Assembly (NCBI GenBank): GCA_020137815.1
Contig: CM035353.1
Span: forward strand, 3,344,471 to 3,408,470
Length of the DNA stretch: 64,000 nt
Direction of reading: 5' to 3'
Origin: Hormiphora californensis
Lineage: Eukaryota; Ctenophora; Tentaculata; Cydippida; Pleurobrachiidae
Made by a program: the position numbers and the translations under genes. The notes under the pieces were generated by a model. The model searched no databases. It had not been told where the DNA came from and saw only the letters and a program-made list of their open reading frames with translations. Shown one piece after another: positions 46,881-58,176 of the stretch (the stretch's first letter is position 1; each line of letters opens with the position of its first letter).

Positions 46881-48357
46881 ATGTTTGGTATTTTGCTTTT
46901 GCTCCTGTCAACTTCTGATGGTAAGTCCTTTCAAGTTGCTGTGAGCAAGGCTACAGCGAGATCACAATTACAAGACCTAAAGCCTGAAAATGTACTGGAT
47001 GGCGACATTTCCACGCAATTCCACTCGAGTCTCGATGGTAATCCGGAGTATCTGAAGTTGACTCTTTCTAGAGAGACTGATGTGGAGAAGGTGGTCATCG
47101 TTAACAAGTAATTTGAAATTATATAGTTTTGTTTTTTATTATTCCCCTGCCTTCTTGAATTTACGATAAATGTTAGAACGTTCTGGTACATGCATGTACG
47201 CCTTCTTCCATATTTAAACTTTCGACATTCTAAATTATTCCTTATGTAGATTCAAACAATTTTGCTACATACCAACTTTATCAATCACTTATAGGTTTGA
47301 AGGAGTTAATGAACAGTCTCTAAAGCGACTAAAAGGTACCCAAGTGAAACTCATCGGACCATCATTAACCCAAACCACCTGTGGTACTATCAACTCTGTC
47401 AGTCTGGTGGCAGACTTGGAACACCAGACCTACACAGTTCCCTGTCCTGCCACCTCGGAACCCACCATTGCTGTATTCCTGTACGATGACTTCAGGGAAG
47501 GTGATGGAGGCCGAATTATTATTCGATTAGTAGAAGTGATGATCTTTACCTCTACAACACCAGGTATATGATTATGGCATATTATTTAATTGACGTGCTA
47601 CCGTTCCACCACCACTATAATCACAACATACCAATTCTTCAATCCCACAACCCCTTAATATCCAACCATGGTCGAATTTAACTCAGATATGTCAGTTGGA
47701 TGTGTTTTCAATTTCCTTAAAAACTTAAAAGTGAATTCGGACCCCGATTTAACGGCACCCCGATTTAACGGACAAATCCCTTTCTCACGAGGGTGCCGTT
47801 AAATCGGGGTCCGACTGTATACAATCAAAATATCGAATCGAAAAATTTCGATATCAAAATATCAAAGTAATACAAGATTTAATATCGTTTACTCAAGTTT
47901 CATGCTTTCACAATCATCAGAACAATTGTGAAAGCATGAAACTTGAGTAAATGATTATTAAATCTTGTATTACTTTGTAATCATCTCCATAATCTTGATC
48001 CTGTCGAGCGCTTTACCAGAAATCCCTTTACAAGCAAAGATATCAAAATATCGATATCGATATCGAATCGAAATTTTTCGATATCGAAATATCGAATTGA
48101 TATTGAATTGAAAAAATTTTCGATATCAAAATATCAAATCGATATCAAATCGAAATTTTTTGATAAAAATATCGATATTGAATCAAAAAATAAAATGTGA
48201 TTTCGCTGACTCCTACACAAAAACAAAAAAATAAATATAACAGTAACATCTTCACTGTAAAAAACTTACAGCATCCAAAATGTAACCTAAAAATGTAAGT
48301 ATATTATGTCCTGATTTGTTTATTCTAGTTCCAAAATCTCCACCTTCTCCCTTCTAA
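46881..48357 (+). CDS. Secreted F5/8C (fucolectin/tachylectin-4-like) lectin
   Basis: Three exons, 46881-47107, 47295-47563 and 48329-48357, with phases 2 and 1 agreeing, give 174 residues. Residues 1-14 (MFGILLLLLSTSDG) form a short signal peptide. A single galactose-binding-like domain follows: AVSKATA, NVLDGDISTQFHSSLDGN, EYLKLTLSRETDVEKVVIVN, then CGTI and YTVPCPA, and a closing GGRIIIRLVEVMIF strand. The CGT..TxxVPC..LxEVEV pattern is that of the fucolectin/tachylectin-4/pentraxin-1 domain; known members bind fucose outside the cell. The short last exon (acceptor tattctag, ending PKSPPSPF) is less certain. It converges on the sushi gene at 48.7 kb. Sugar specificity cannot be read from the sequence. 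Confidence 0.75.
47733..47817. mobile_element. 85-bp pogo-like MITE
   Basis: Degenerate left end (ttcggaccccgatttaacgg) and intact right end (GGTCCGACTG then TA). Lies in intron 2 of the lectin-like gene. Confidence 0.8.
47820..48195. repeat. ATATCGAAATATCGA simple repeat with an embedded hairpin
   Basis: Degenerate repeats of atatcgaaatatcgatatcg surround a hairpin (47869-47980). The hairpin pairs aatacaagatttaat and ctcaagtttcatgctttcac with their complements. Confidence 0.8.
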
Positions 48358-48388
48358 AGGGTTTGAACAAACTAAGTGATCTGTGCGG

Positions 48389-51300
48389 CTAGGATTCACA
48401 GATATCTTTGTTAGAGAGGAGGAGGTGTGTCGTGTTATACCTCCCGTACTTCCACCCACTTGCTGTGGAGTGTGGCTGGGGAGTAGCGAGAGGAGGGGCA
48501 TGGTGATTGTAGCTGGGAAGTGGGATTCATGTGGGATTGTGAAATAATGCACTGTATGTATGCGCTCTGTGATGTGGATGAGCTGTTTGCACTGTGCCCA
48601 ATCAGTCGGAAATCTCATGTCCTCGTCAATACAAATTAAATTCGCTTTATCAGTCGCTGTGTGATAAACTTAAGTCATTGTGTCACAACTTAATTTAAAT
48701 GTTCAAGACTTACGACGACTGTTGAATTCACAAATAGGCAAGTCTGAAGTGGTGTACTTTTTGGTATCCGCTAAGAAACTGCAGGTAACGACATCATCTC
48801 CTACCAGATTCAAAATATCGCCATCCCGGGAACAGGTTACAGTCAGGTGGTCTCCGTCATTTTGAATTGGGCCCCAGGAACCAGAGTTGGGAATGATAAA
48901 CTCATGGCAACCTATTGGATAATGTAAAAAGTGATGAATGTTGCCAGATGTTGGTTGTTTTCATTTGTCTTGGAAAACTTTTTATTTATTTTATTTATCC
49001 ATCCTTTTATTACACAAGCTAATAATACTCCGATTGGCTGGGAACACAGCGGGTAAGTTCAGTCACAAAAGTTCAAAAATTACCTTTGGTGCAAATAGGC
49101 GCATCACTGCTCCACTCCGCATCAGTACTAGAGACAGCATTACAAGTAAGAACACTCTCACCCTGTAACTCAAAGAAATCTGCACAGGAAACTGTCGTGA
49201 TATCTCCAATATCCGCCGATTCGTATTGGATGAGTGTACTGTTAGCAATCGTCAGACCAGGACAAACTGAACGCGAAAAGTGAAATTAAACCGTGTCTGA
49301 ACTCTGAACCGTTTAATTTAAACCGTATAGCCACCTCAGGTCCAGGCCACGGCTATTTTCCACTGAGACAATATGAAATCTCAGGTTTCAGTGACGGCTT
49401 TTCCCTTAAATCTCAGGGAATAGGTCTCAGTGGAAAATAGCCGTGGCCTGAACCTGAGGTTCATGCACGACTGTTTTCCCCATTACATTATTGCAGCCCT
49501 GTAAATCCCGAGCGGATAGTGAGGGGTTTACCGCGGTACATACTTAATGAACTTACCAATTTTATCACACTGCGGTACATCACTTGACCATGATCCATCA
49601 TCCTGACAAGACAGTGTTGCACTTCCCACATAGGATATGGGTGGCAACACATTCGATAATGGCAGTTGTCCCTGTTGGTGAGGCAGCCCAGCTTCCTTGT
49701 GTTGATCCCTCAACAGTAAAGGCAGGACAGTCGACTGATTCTGAATGGAAATAGTAATTGGTGTGAGTTCATTAGGTATACACATTATACTTGATCAAAT
49801 AACTTGCGTAATACCAAAGCTCTCATGTACAGTGTGTACACTGTGTGTACTGTACAGTGTACACTGTACAGTACACACAGTGTACACTGTACACTGCACA
49901 CTGCAGTACTGCAGTACTACTACAATTGCACAAGTGATATCGACTAAATTTAGAGTTTAGAACCTTAGGCTATAAGCATACTGATCGTGATGATCATAAT
50001 CAGTTAAAAAGATGAAGTGTGCTCATGGTTTTGATCATCATCATCTGCAAAAAACATCTGCGGAACATTATGATCATCACGTAAGAGCTGGCCCTGGAGC
50101 CGTCTCTTAAGTTGGATGATGATCATCAACACCTAGTGTGCGCACGTTCTGATCTTATTCTTATGGAGGGCTGCACTGTAGTCATGTGATATGTACCACG
50201 TGGTACGACTTCGCGCGCGCGAGAGGCTGTTGTACAGGTCACGTGATATGCAACAACCTCTCAGAGCGCGCGACTCGCAAAGGGGGAGATAGCATCATCA
50301 TGCTGAGCACACTGGTCATGATGATCATGATCAAAAGGCAAGTTCCAACAAGTTGAGTATAGTTTATGATGATCAAACCTGCGCACACTATGGTTTATGA
50401 TGATCAAACGTGAACACACTATGGTTTGAGAGCATCATGATGCATCAAGCCTCCATCATGATGATAACCATCAGTGTGTGCGCTTCTTTGATGGTGACCA
50501 TCAAAATCTCCGCACACTGACCTGATTATGATCATCACGATCAGTATGCTTATAGCCTTACCTGCTCTGTAGTAGTCAGATGCTGTGTCAGATTTGCTAT
50601 AAAACCGAATCTTCTCCACAACATCACCACCCCACTCTGTAACACAGCTGCTTAGTGAACTATGTGCAAACACTAAGTTCACCACCTCCACATTGTTACA
50701 TGTGATGATCCAGGCGGTCTCTGTTTTGGTGATCGTCCAGATCTTATTCACTTCCGCCGGGGGTTGTACTGGCAGGTCTGTCCAGCTTTTGCAGTGGCCT
50801 ATATAATACTGGATTGGGGAGAGGAACCGCACAGCCACACCAGCGATAATTCTGCTGTCGCTATAAATCCACACAATAATCTTCTCATCACTGCCCAGTG
50901 TAGAGTCCGTCTTTATCTGGAGAGGTGTTCCCTCCAGGTCCCAGGGTGGATTCACAACTATCCAGTCTGAAATAAAGTACTACACGTATCTCAAAAGGGA
51001 AAAATTCTACAGCTGCTTAAGATTAGGGAAATTTCTAGTTGCCACGGCCGTTAAATGCTAATCATATCCGGGCATATCGCGTCCCAGACATTTCCACGTG
51101 CAAATTAAGGGGTTGTTATGGTTGGTTGGCAAGGGGGTTGGTGGGGAGACTGGATACTACCGAATCAGCAAGAACACACCACCCACCAATCCGCACGTGT
51201 AATGCACGTGCGGGTTCGGTGTTTTATATTGGGTATTCTAGCACGGGGACAGTGATTTTCTCTAGATTTGCGATCGGTACGATCGCCCAAGTTTTCAGTA

Positions 51301-52953
51301 CATTAAATTTAGACCCTTACCCGCTCTGTAGAAGTCGGCAACTTGGTTATTTTGGTAAAACACAATTTGCTCCACAACATCACCACCCCACTTTGCACCA
51401 CAGTCGCTACTTGAACTATCTGCGAACAGGTAGTTCACCACCTCAACATTGTTACATGTGATGATGAGGGCAGTCTCTGTTTTGGTGAACGTCCAGATCT
51501 TATCCACCTCCACCGGGGGTTGTACTGGCAGGAACTCGGTGACGTTGCTGGTGCAGTATTTTATGAAAAACCCCATTGGGGAGGATAACAGTACTCGCAT
51601 AGTAGATATATAGTTGCTGTCCTTGTCGAACATCCCCATTGAGATTTGTTTACCACTGCCCAATACAGAGTCTGTCTTTATCTGGATAGGTGTTCCCTCC
51701 AGGTCCCAGGGTATCTTCACACCATGCTCAACAGCTGTCCAGTCTGAAACGCAAAAAAGTACCAGCCTCTAAAAGCAATCTAGTGCTTACAAAGCATACT
51801 GATCGTGATGATCATAATCAGTTAAAAAGATGAAGTGTGCTCATGGTTTTGATCATCATCATCTGCAAAAAACTGCAGTGTGCGGAACATTATGATCATC
51901 ACGTATAAGAGCTGGCCCTGGAGCCGTCTCTTAAGTTGAATGATGATCATCAACACCTAGTGTGCGCACGTTCTGATCTTATTCTTATGGAGGGCTGCAC
52001 TGTAGTCATGTGATATGTACCACGTGGTACGACTTCGCGCGCTCTGAGAGGCTGTTGTACAGGTCACGTGATATGCAACAGCCTCTCAGAGCGCGCGACT
52101 AGGCAAGGGGGAGATACCATCATCATGCTGAGCACACTGGTCATGATGATCATGATCAAAAGGCAAGTTCCAGCAAGTTGAGCATGGTTTATGATGATCA
52201 AACGTGCGCACACTATGGTTTATGATGATCAAACGTGAACACACTATGGTTTGAGAACATCATGATGCATCAAGCCTCCATCATGATGATAACCATCAGT
52301 GTGTGCGCTCCTTTGATGGTGACCATCAAAACGTCCGCACACTGACCTGATTATGATCATCACGATCAGTATGCTTATAGCCTATTGCTAACAAATCTAA
52401 TAGATCACGCGCGTCTGACGTAATTATAGGCCCTTGTATTAATATTATAGATGGTATGATATTTCATGAAATTTAGACCCATACCTGCTCTGTAAAAGTC
52501 CGATGCTGTATCGCCACTGTAAAACTCAATGTACTTCACAACATCACCATCCAACCCTTTGGAACAGGCACTATGTGGACTATCGGCAAACAGGTAGTTC
52601 AGCACCTCGACACCATTACATGTGATGATGAGGGCGGTCTCTGTTTTGTTAAACGTCCAGATCTTATCCACCTCTTCTCCTGGTGGCTGCACTGGCAGGT
52701 CTTTGTAGCTGTCGCTTGTGTAACTGCACACCTTATACTTCATTGGGGAGGAGAACTTCACATTCACAAAACTGAGATAGGTGCTGTCCTTGTCGTACAT
52801 CTGAACATTGATAATTTCATCACTACCCACTGTGGAGTCTGTCTTTATTTGGAGAGGTGTTGCCTCCATGTCACAGGGTATCGTCCCAGTAGTCCTGCTT
52901 AACAGCTGTCCAGCCTGAAATATAATCACTAAAAGTAGTCTAGTATGGTGCAA
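48389..52953 (-). CDS. Secreted protein: three tandem orphan domains plus three sushi domains
   Basis: Exons run 52953-52485, 51743-51321, 50966-50562, 49740-49557, 49266-49084, 48911-48714, plus a possible terminal exon 48405-48389. The first exon begins MHHTRLLLVIIFQAGQLLS, a likely signal peptide, read through what would be an acceptor (atatttcag) in the later repeats. Each of the first three exons encodes a ~130-residue domain: TPLQIKTDS, ..VQPPxEVDKIWT..TETAxIITCN(N/G)VEV, W/GGDVV..FY, DTASDxYRAG. This module is known to me only from sponge and cnidarian predictions and has no assigned function. The next three exons are sushi (CCP) domains with the four-cysteine pattern and W before the last Cys. 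All internal exons are phase 1-1. The first sushi exon is 184 nt, one base too long: an extra C in GCCACCCAT shifts the frame, so either this allele is broken or the base is an error. Confidence 0.7.
49336..49490. repeat. Hairpin joined to a CAGTCGTGCC palindrome copy
   Basis: ggccacggctattttccact pairs with its complement at about 49430-49452. The right side runs into cctgaacctgaggttcatgc..gactgtttt of the palindrome family. It lies in the intron between the first and second sushi exons. Confidence 0.75.
49826..49915. repeat. GTACAGTGTACACTG cruciform-prone repeat
   Basis: Self-complementary repeats of gtacagtgtacac and cagtgtgtac over about 90 bp, centred near 49862, in an intron of the sushi gene. 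Confidence 0.8.
49968..50557. mobile_element. 590-bp Harbinger-like MITE, TTA TSD, abutting a splice donor
   Basis: Inverted ends GGCTATAAGCATACTGATCG continue through GTGATGATCATAATCAG. They are flanked by TTA (49965-49967 and 50558-50560). A three-base TTA duplication with GG-start ends fits PIF/Harbinger elements. The interior has a hairpin of about 35-bp arms around 50185-50275 and many TGATGATCAT repeats, and no transposase. The right TSD overlaps the donor of the orphan-domain exon 50966-50562. Confidence 0.9.
51788..52382. mobile_element. Second copy of the Harbinger-like MITE
   Basis: Highly similar to 49968-50557 over its whole length and in the same orientation. The left terminus is altered (gcttacaaagcatactgatc), so its duplication cannot be confirmed. 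It lies in the intron after the first exon of the sushi gene. Confidence 0.85.
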
Positions 52954-52999
52954 CCCAACATAAAAAAAAAAAAACTGTTTTATTTTGATTTGATTTGAT

Positions 53000-53640
53000 T
53001 TTCAAATGTACTTAGTACATTTGGTGCAGTACCTTAATGTTTTGTTATATGTAAAGCTGGCATAAAATTAACGTGTCATGAATTAACAATTAGGTCGCGT
53101 TATTTTTTGGTAATAAGGTAAAGCAAATGCATTTATCACACATTTAATAAACTACAAATCATCTTGTTCGACCCTCCTTCCCCGCGCCCCGGGGGAGTTT
53201 GAACAAAACAAAAATCATCAAACATTTATCAAACATATACATGTATTTGATATAATTTTTTTGCAAACCTGCAGTGAGAAAAATTGTTCCACCAGAGTAG
53301 TTTAAAGAAAGGCGAAGAACTATCATGTTAAAAACACATACAATGAAAAATGGGTTAGAATATTGATCACAGTGTTGAGGTATAAACATTGATGACACAT
53401 TAGCCATTGATGACACATTCGTGTTATACTGTTATAAGGAAAGGAAGGGAACACAGCTACAAATCTTTGTATAACACAAAGATCATCTGGGATCCAGACA
53501 GGGAGAGGCGAGAGAGTTATATTTAGTTTGCTCCATACAACTGGAGAACAACTATTGCTATAACGTGCCAACCAATGGCGTGCTAGGTAAAAAGCCACGT
53601 GTCCCTCACGTGATCCAGCTTTCAGCTATTCATGGGAGAA
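53000..53640. other. 5' flank of the sushi gene, no gene seen
   Basis: AT-rich, with a run of 12 A at about 52963-52974 and (tttga)n near 52985. No promoter element could be assigned. Confidence 0.3.
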
Positions 53641-53701
53641 CGCGTCGATCAGTACAGAAGGAGGAATTGTAAGAGAAGAACTGAACAGAGGGAGAGCAGT
53701 C

Positions 53702-53950
<249 letters not shown>

Positions 53951-54120
53951 GTCGAACGAGAGAAAGAAAAGGCGAGAGAGCTAATGGATCTTTGTTTTGT
54001 TCAAACAAGGCAAATGGATCTCAGCCGAACTTGGGAAATCGGACCAATTCATGGGTTTAAAAAAGTACTGCAGAGAGAGTGGTAGCGTCCGTCTCCCATG
54101 TGGCAAACGTCCTGTGTGAC

Positions 54121-54870
54121 TTGGTGATATAGACACCTGGCGCGACAGAGATTGGAGTCACACACAGGTGCCCGCTCCGCCCCAAAAAGGGTCGTTTCTT
54201 TCAAGGGATGTTGCAACTTGCACGCGATCCACTGGACCGATTTGCATCCGGTTTGTCGCAAAAGACTGCAAACTGGTCATGGCCTAGTTTACTAGAAAAT
54301 ACCCGAGAAGTTTGTCTGTCAACAGGTAGTGGGTCAAAATTGACTCTGAAGTCAAATATAATACTGATGAATCTGACTTACGATAGTTTCTGCACTACGC
54401 CCATGCGATTTAGAAGATATTGGGAGATATGTTGATGCAATTAGCATCAGAATTTGGTATCCAAGACACCTCACACTCTGACTCAGGCCGCTTCGCGCGC
54501 CGGCAAGGGAGGGGTAACTTCGTTACCAACATCAGAATTTGATGCCGGGTATTTTCCAGTACTCACAAGCCCTCAACCTATCTCCCAATATCGTCAGACT
54601 CAGTCTAAACCGCCTGGGAGTGGTGCAAAAAGGCTCAGAAGCCAGATTATAGATTTGACTTCAGTGTCAATTTTGACCCACTTCCTGTTGACAGACAAAC
54701 TTCTCGGGTATTTTCCAGTAAACTAGGATCAATTTGTAGTCTTTTGCGACAAACCGGATGCAAATCGGTCCAGTGGATCGCGTGCAAAAAGCCTTGAAAG
54801 ACACGACCCTTTTTTAGGGGCGGAGCCGACACCTGTGTGCGGGGGTCGCGCCAGGTGTCTATGTTACCAA
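54121..54870. mobile_element. 750-bp foldback related to the TTGGT mini-elements
   Basis: Ends TTGGTGATATAGACACCTGG and CCAGGTGTCTATGTTACCAA, followed by GCGCGAC. The arms (about 54121-54360 and 54650-54870) pair over most of their length. The same AGACACCT box follows TTGGT in two of the mini-elements. No 9-bp duplication is visible, so one end may have changed. A 76-bp member is nested in the spacer. Confidence 0.8.
54454..54529. mobile_element. 76-bp mini-element nested in the foldback spacer, 9-bp TSD
   Basis: TTGGTATCCAAGACACCTCA...GGTAACTTCGTTACCAA between exact repeats CATCAGAAT (54445-54453, 54530-54538). Confidence 0.9.
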
Positions 54871-55730
54871 GGGTAAACTGGGGTAAAATGGTCCATTTTT
54901 TATCGTTTTAGGTTCTAAAATACGCAATTTATACAGCAGGAAGAAAAAAATTATATAGGCTATCCAATGAAACGTTTTCCTTTCAGGGTCACCACACACC
55001 AAAGTTAAAATTAAAATTAAAATTTTGATTTTAAACCCGCACACACCAGCGGCCGTTAAAATTTCTCTCCCCATTCTAAAAGTAACAACCTCACGCGCGA
55101 TTTTGACGGCGTGTTAAAATTTTGTCATCCAACGCGACCGTCAAAATCGTGCGTGAGATTGTTACTTTTAGAATGTGGAGAGAAATTTTAATGGCCGCTG
55201 GTGTGTGCGGGTTTAAAATCAAAATTTTAATTTTAATTTTAACTTTGGTGTGTGGTGACCCTGAGACGAGCTAAATTTTAAAATCTGAAAGGTTTATTTA
55301 GTTGGTTAATTAATCAATTCGAAAAATTTGGTAGGGCTTTTTTTGGAAATTTTGCACTGGGGCAAAGTGGTCCCAGCCAATAGCACTGCTCGATTTTATC
55401 ACGTGCCTGGTGTTGTTACTGTTAGAGCAGCGATCAAATTAGGGGCAAAGTGGTCCATGTTATCTTCAGCAATTTCTGTTCTGACAATTTAATCAACTTA
55501 ATAGTGAGTTTTTTGAAAAACTTTTATACCAAGTTTTAGAAGGATAAAAAACCTAACTGGCAGTTTTTGCAAAATTAAAATCGACCAACTCAAACAGAAA
55601 TTACAGCAGTTTTAAAGCAAAAATTCGGAACAGGTCGAGTCTCCGCTGGAGAAAAAGTCACGTGACCACATGCAACTTGGACCGCTTGGCCCCATACATG
55701 TGCCACTTTGCCCCGTGGACCATTTTACCC
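54871..55730. mobile_element. ~860-bp element, GGGTAAA..TGGTCCA ends
   Basis: Left end gggtaaactggggtaaaatg..gtccat, right end ccccgtggaccattttaccc. No coding sequence. It contains the nested hairpin at 54984-55263. Confidence 0.6.
54984..55263. mobile_element. 280-bp foldback MITE (CAGGGTCACCACACACC)
   Basis: Almost perfect inverted halves: CAGGGTCACCACACACCAAA to GGTGTGTGGTGACCCTG, including attttgattttaaacccgc on one side and gcgggtttaaaatcaaaat on the other. The spacer is about 25 bp. Confidence 0.9.
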
Positions 55731-56175
55731 TATAGTGAAACCGAATTCGGCCGAGTACTATGTAACCCGATCACGTGAACCAAAGCAAGACAAACTAAGG
55801 TAACCATGCATTGAGATTTGAGCTGTCAACTCTCAATCTACGTCTCGATATCCACGGATATTCATTGTCATGGATATCCATCAATAGAAATGGATATAGT
55901 GAATTCTATCCATGGATATCCATTTTTGAGTGTGCAAGTATGACCGTGAACTTCATATTGAAGTGAGCTTACGCGAGCCCGAAGAAGACAGACTCCGTAG
56001 TATGGCAAGATTTTAGGTTCATTAGCCCCGGCGGCCCATGAATGTACCGTGTGGGGCAATAAAAAGTCTACCATAGTCCATAGTTCCAGATATCGTGGAT
56101 TGCAAAAATTTGGTACATGTACCAGTTACTCTATGACTCATAGTATGAGACAAATAAATAACTTGGCCTAAATTA

Positions 56176-56940
56176 GGGCGCACACAGACTGTCCATGCGG
56201 GTAAGCGGTAAATACTCACTCGGTTCTTCACATTTTTTGGACATTTTTGGCCATAACCCAGCCATTTTTTGACCAATTTGCAAAATCTTGGGCTCATTGG
56301 AAAGAGGACATTGAGACCTTTAAAATGAGCCCTAGAAAATGAAAATCGGCGCAAAATGCGCGGCGTTATGGCGTAAAATGCGCGTTTTCGCCATAGCGCC
56401 GCGCATTTTGCGCCGATTTTCATTTTCTAAAGCTCATTGGAAAGCTCTTAACGTCTTCTTTCCAATGAGCCCAAGATTTTGCAAATTGGTCAAGAAATGG
56501 CTGAGTTATGGCCAAAAACGTCCAAAAAATGTGAAGAACCGAGTGAGTATTTACCGCTTACCGTCCATGCGTGATCATGTCCATTATTTTGACCAAGTCG
56601 CCAGCGTATCAAAATTAGTTGGGTTCAGTGGTTTTCGATATGTTAATATGTTATGAATTAGTTTCAGTTTTTACTCTCCAAGCTTGGTCAAATGATTTGT
56701 GCGACTTGGACAAATTACAAAATCTTGCCCACATTATCATAAATATGATTATGGACATGGGCAAGATTTTGTCCAAGTCGCACAGACTGACAAAAATTGG
56801 TCATTTGACCAAGCTTGGAGAGTAAAAACTGAAACTAATTCATAACATATCGAAAACCACTGAACCCGACTAATTTTGATACGCTGGCGACTTGGTCAAA
56901 ATAATGGACATGATCACGCATGGACAGTCTGTGCGCACCC
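56176..56940. mobile_element. Outer foldback element (GGGCGCACACAGACTGTCC ends)
   Basis: The left arm (56176-56199 plus 56563-56745) pairs with 56755-56940. The inverted halves include ccaagcttggtcaaatgat and caaaataatggacatgatc. The left arm is interrupted by the element at 56200-56562. Confidence 0.9.
56200..56562. mobile_element. 363-bp foldback, nested, exact 9-bp TSD
   Basis: GGTAAGCGGTAAATACTCAC ... GTGAGTATTTACCGCTTACC, with arms of about 150 bp including aaaatcggcgcaaaatgcgc. It is flanked by exact GTCCATGCG repeats (56191-56199 and 56563-56571). A 9-bp duplication points to a Mutator-type transposase supplied elsewhere. Confidence 0.95.
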
Positions 56941-57469
56941 TTTCAGACCTCGATCTAGCTCAAAATTCATTTCTTTGATAGGAATGAACACTTTTAGACG
57001 TCACAGAAAGAGTTTTCATTCTAGTAAAATGGTTTGCTTGAGAACATACCGTAGAATTTTTACGGTTATAATATGTTCCCAAGCAAACGATTTTACACGA
57101 CAATCTCGACAAATATTAAAATAAATATATTGGGAAGAATGCAATGGGAAGCCAGCCGGGCAAGGAGAATCGAGAGTTGTCAGTGTTTTACTAAGTCTTA
57201 TTACAGCCGATATTGTTGTGGTAGAAAAGGATCTATTATATACATTTACACATATGTTACATATATTTCATACACGGTTTCTATTTCACATTGCATCGGT
57301 TTTAAAAACCCCTCACATTGTCTTTTTCAATCTCTGGCATATAAAAATAACTGTCTCTGACAAACATTCCTTTATACATCATCGATGTGCACCTTTCGTA
57401 ATTTCTTTAAATCTTTCGTTATCTGAAATACAAGATGTTAATAGAATATACCACCATTTGCACGCTGAA

Positions 57470-57477
57470 GTTTCTCC

Positions 57478-57538
<61 letters not shown>

Positions 57539-57560
57539 TATACCCCCTCCCTCTCTCTCT
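57470..57560. repeat. (TC)n microsatellite
   Basis: Perfect (tc)n core at about 57490-57534, directly before the first ORC2 exon, where it serves as polypyrimidine tract. Confidence 0.85.
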
Positions 57561-57565
57561 TTAGT

Positions 57566-58050
57566 AGCTCTGACGAGGGTGAAGAAGAGTTGAGTATTGG
57601 ACAGAGAAGGAGGGTGATAGATTGTGATGATGAAGCTGGGGAGAATAAAGAGAATATTGAGTCGTATTTCCATAGCCGGAAAGGAGGCAACACTTCCAAC
57701 AAAACACTTCATGACTTGCAGGTAAATGGGTGAATGGCTTTTTTGGGGCGCCGACCAAATCTTGGCGTCTAGCACCGCTAGGAATGAGACGGTTCAATTG
57801 AACCCCGATTCACCGGGCGAAATCATTTCTCCCGAGCACCCGGCCAGTAAATCGTGGTGTAACTTTATGAGGTTTATATGTTTGTCAGAACCCGTCTAAA
57901 TCACCCGAATTCCCCTACTAGTTGGACGAGCTGGATCACAACAAGACCGTAAAGCTGCTGAGTAAGGTTAAGATCAAGTACTCTAAGGAGAAGACGGCCC
58001 TATTTGCTGATCACTGTCAGTACTTCCCTCAATGGCTCATCTACCTTCAG
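57566..58050 (+). CDS. ORC2: Origin recognition complex subunit 2, two internal exons
   Basis: Exon 57566-57721 (acceptor region ctctttagtag, donor gtaaat) is acidic and ends NIESYFHSRKGGNTSNKTLH-DLQ. Exon 57922-58050 (acceptor ctactag, donor gtagat) reads LDELDHNKTVKLLSKVKIKY, then F..HCQYFPQWLIYLQ. These match the ORC2 stretch ESYF..(S)xxTLxxL..LD..TLxxLLS......L...Y...F..WLxxL that precedes the AAA+-like domain. ORC2 is a core subunit of the complex that marks replication origins. Both junctions are phase 0. The AAA+-like and winged-helix parts are not found downstream: the next 5 kb hold MITEs, an opposite-strand gene and the pentraxin. It is therefore a partial copy, or its intron spans those genes. 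Confidence 0.7.
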
Positions 58051-58092
58051 GTAGATGTATCTTTATCTCTATAGAGATAAAGATACTACATC

Positions 58093-58164
58093 TGATTTAG
58101 TGGCACCCCGATTTAGTGGCAGGATTTTTTCCCCCGTGGGTGCCACTAAATCGGGGTCCGACTG
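58093..58164. mobile_element. Truncated pogo-like MITE
   Basis: Left end deleted (tctgatttagtggcaccccg), right end GGTCCGACTG then TA. Sits head to tail with the next MITE. Confidence 0.8.
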
Positions 58165-58176
58165 TAGATATATCTA

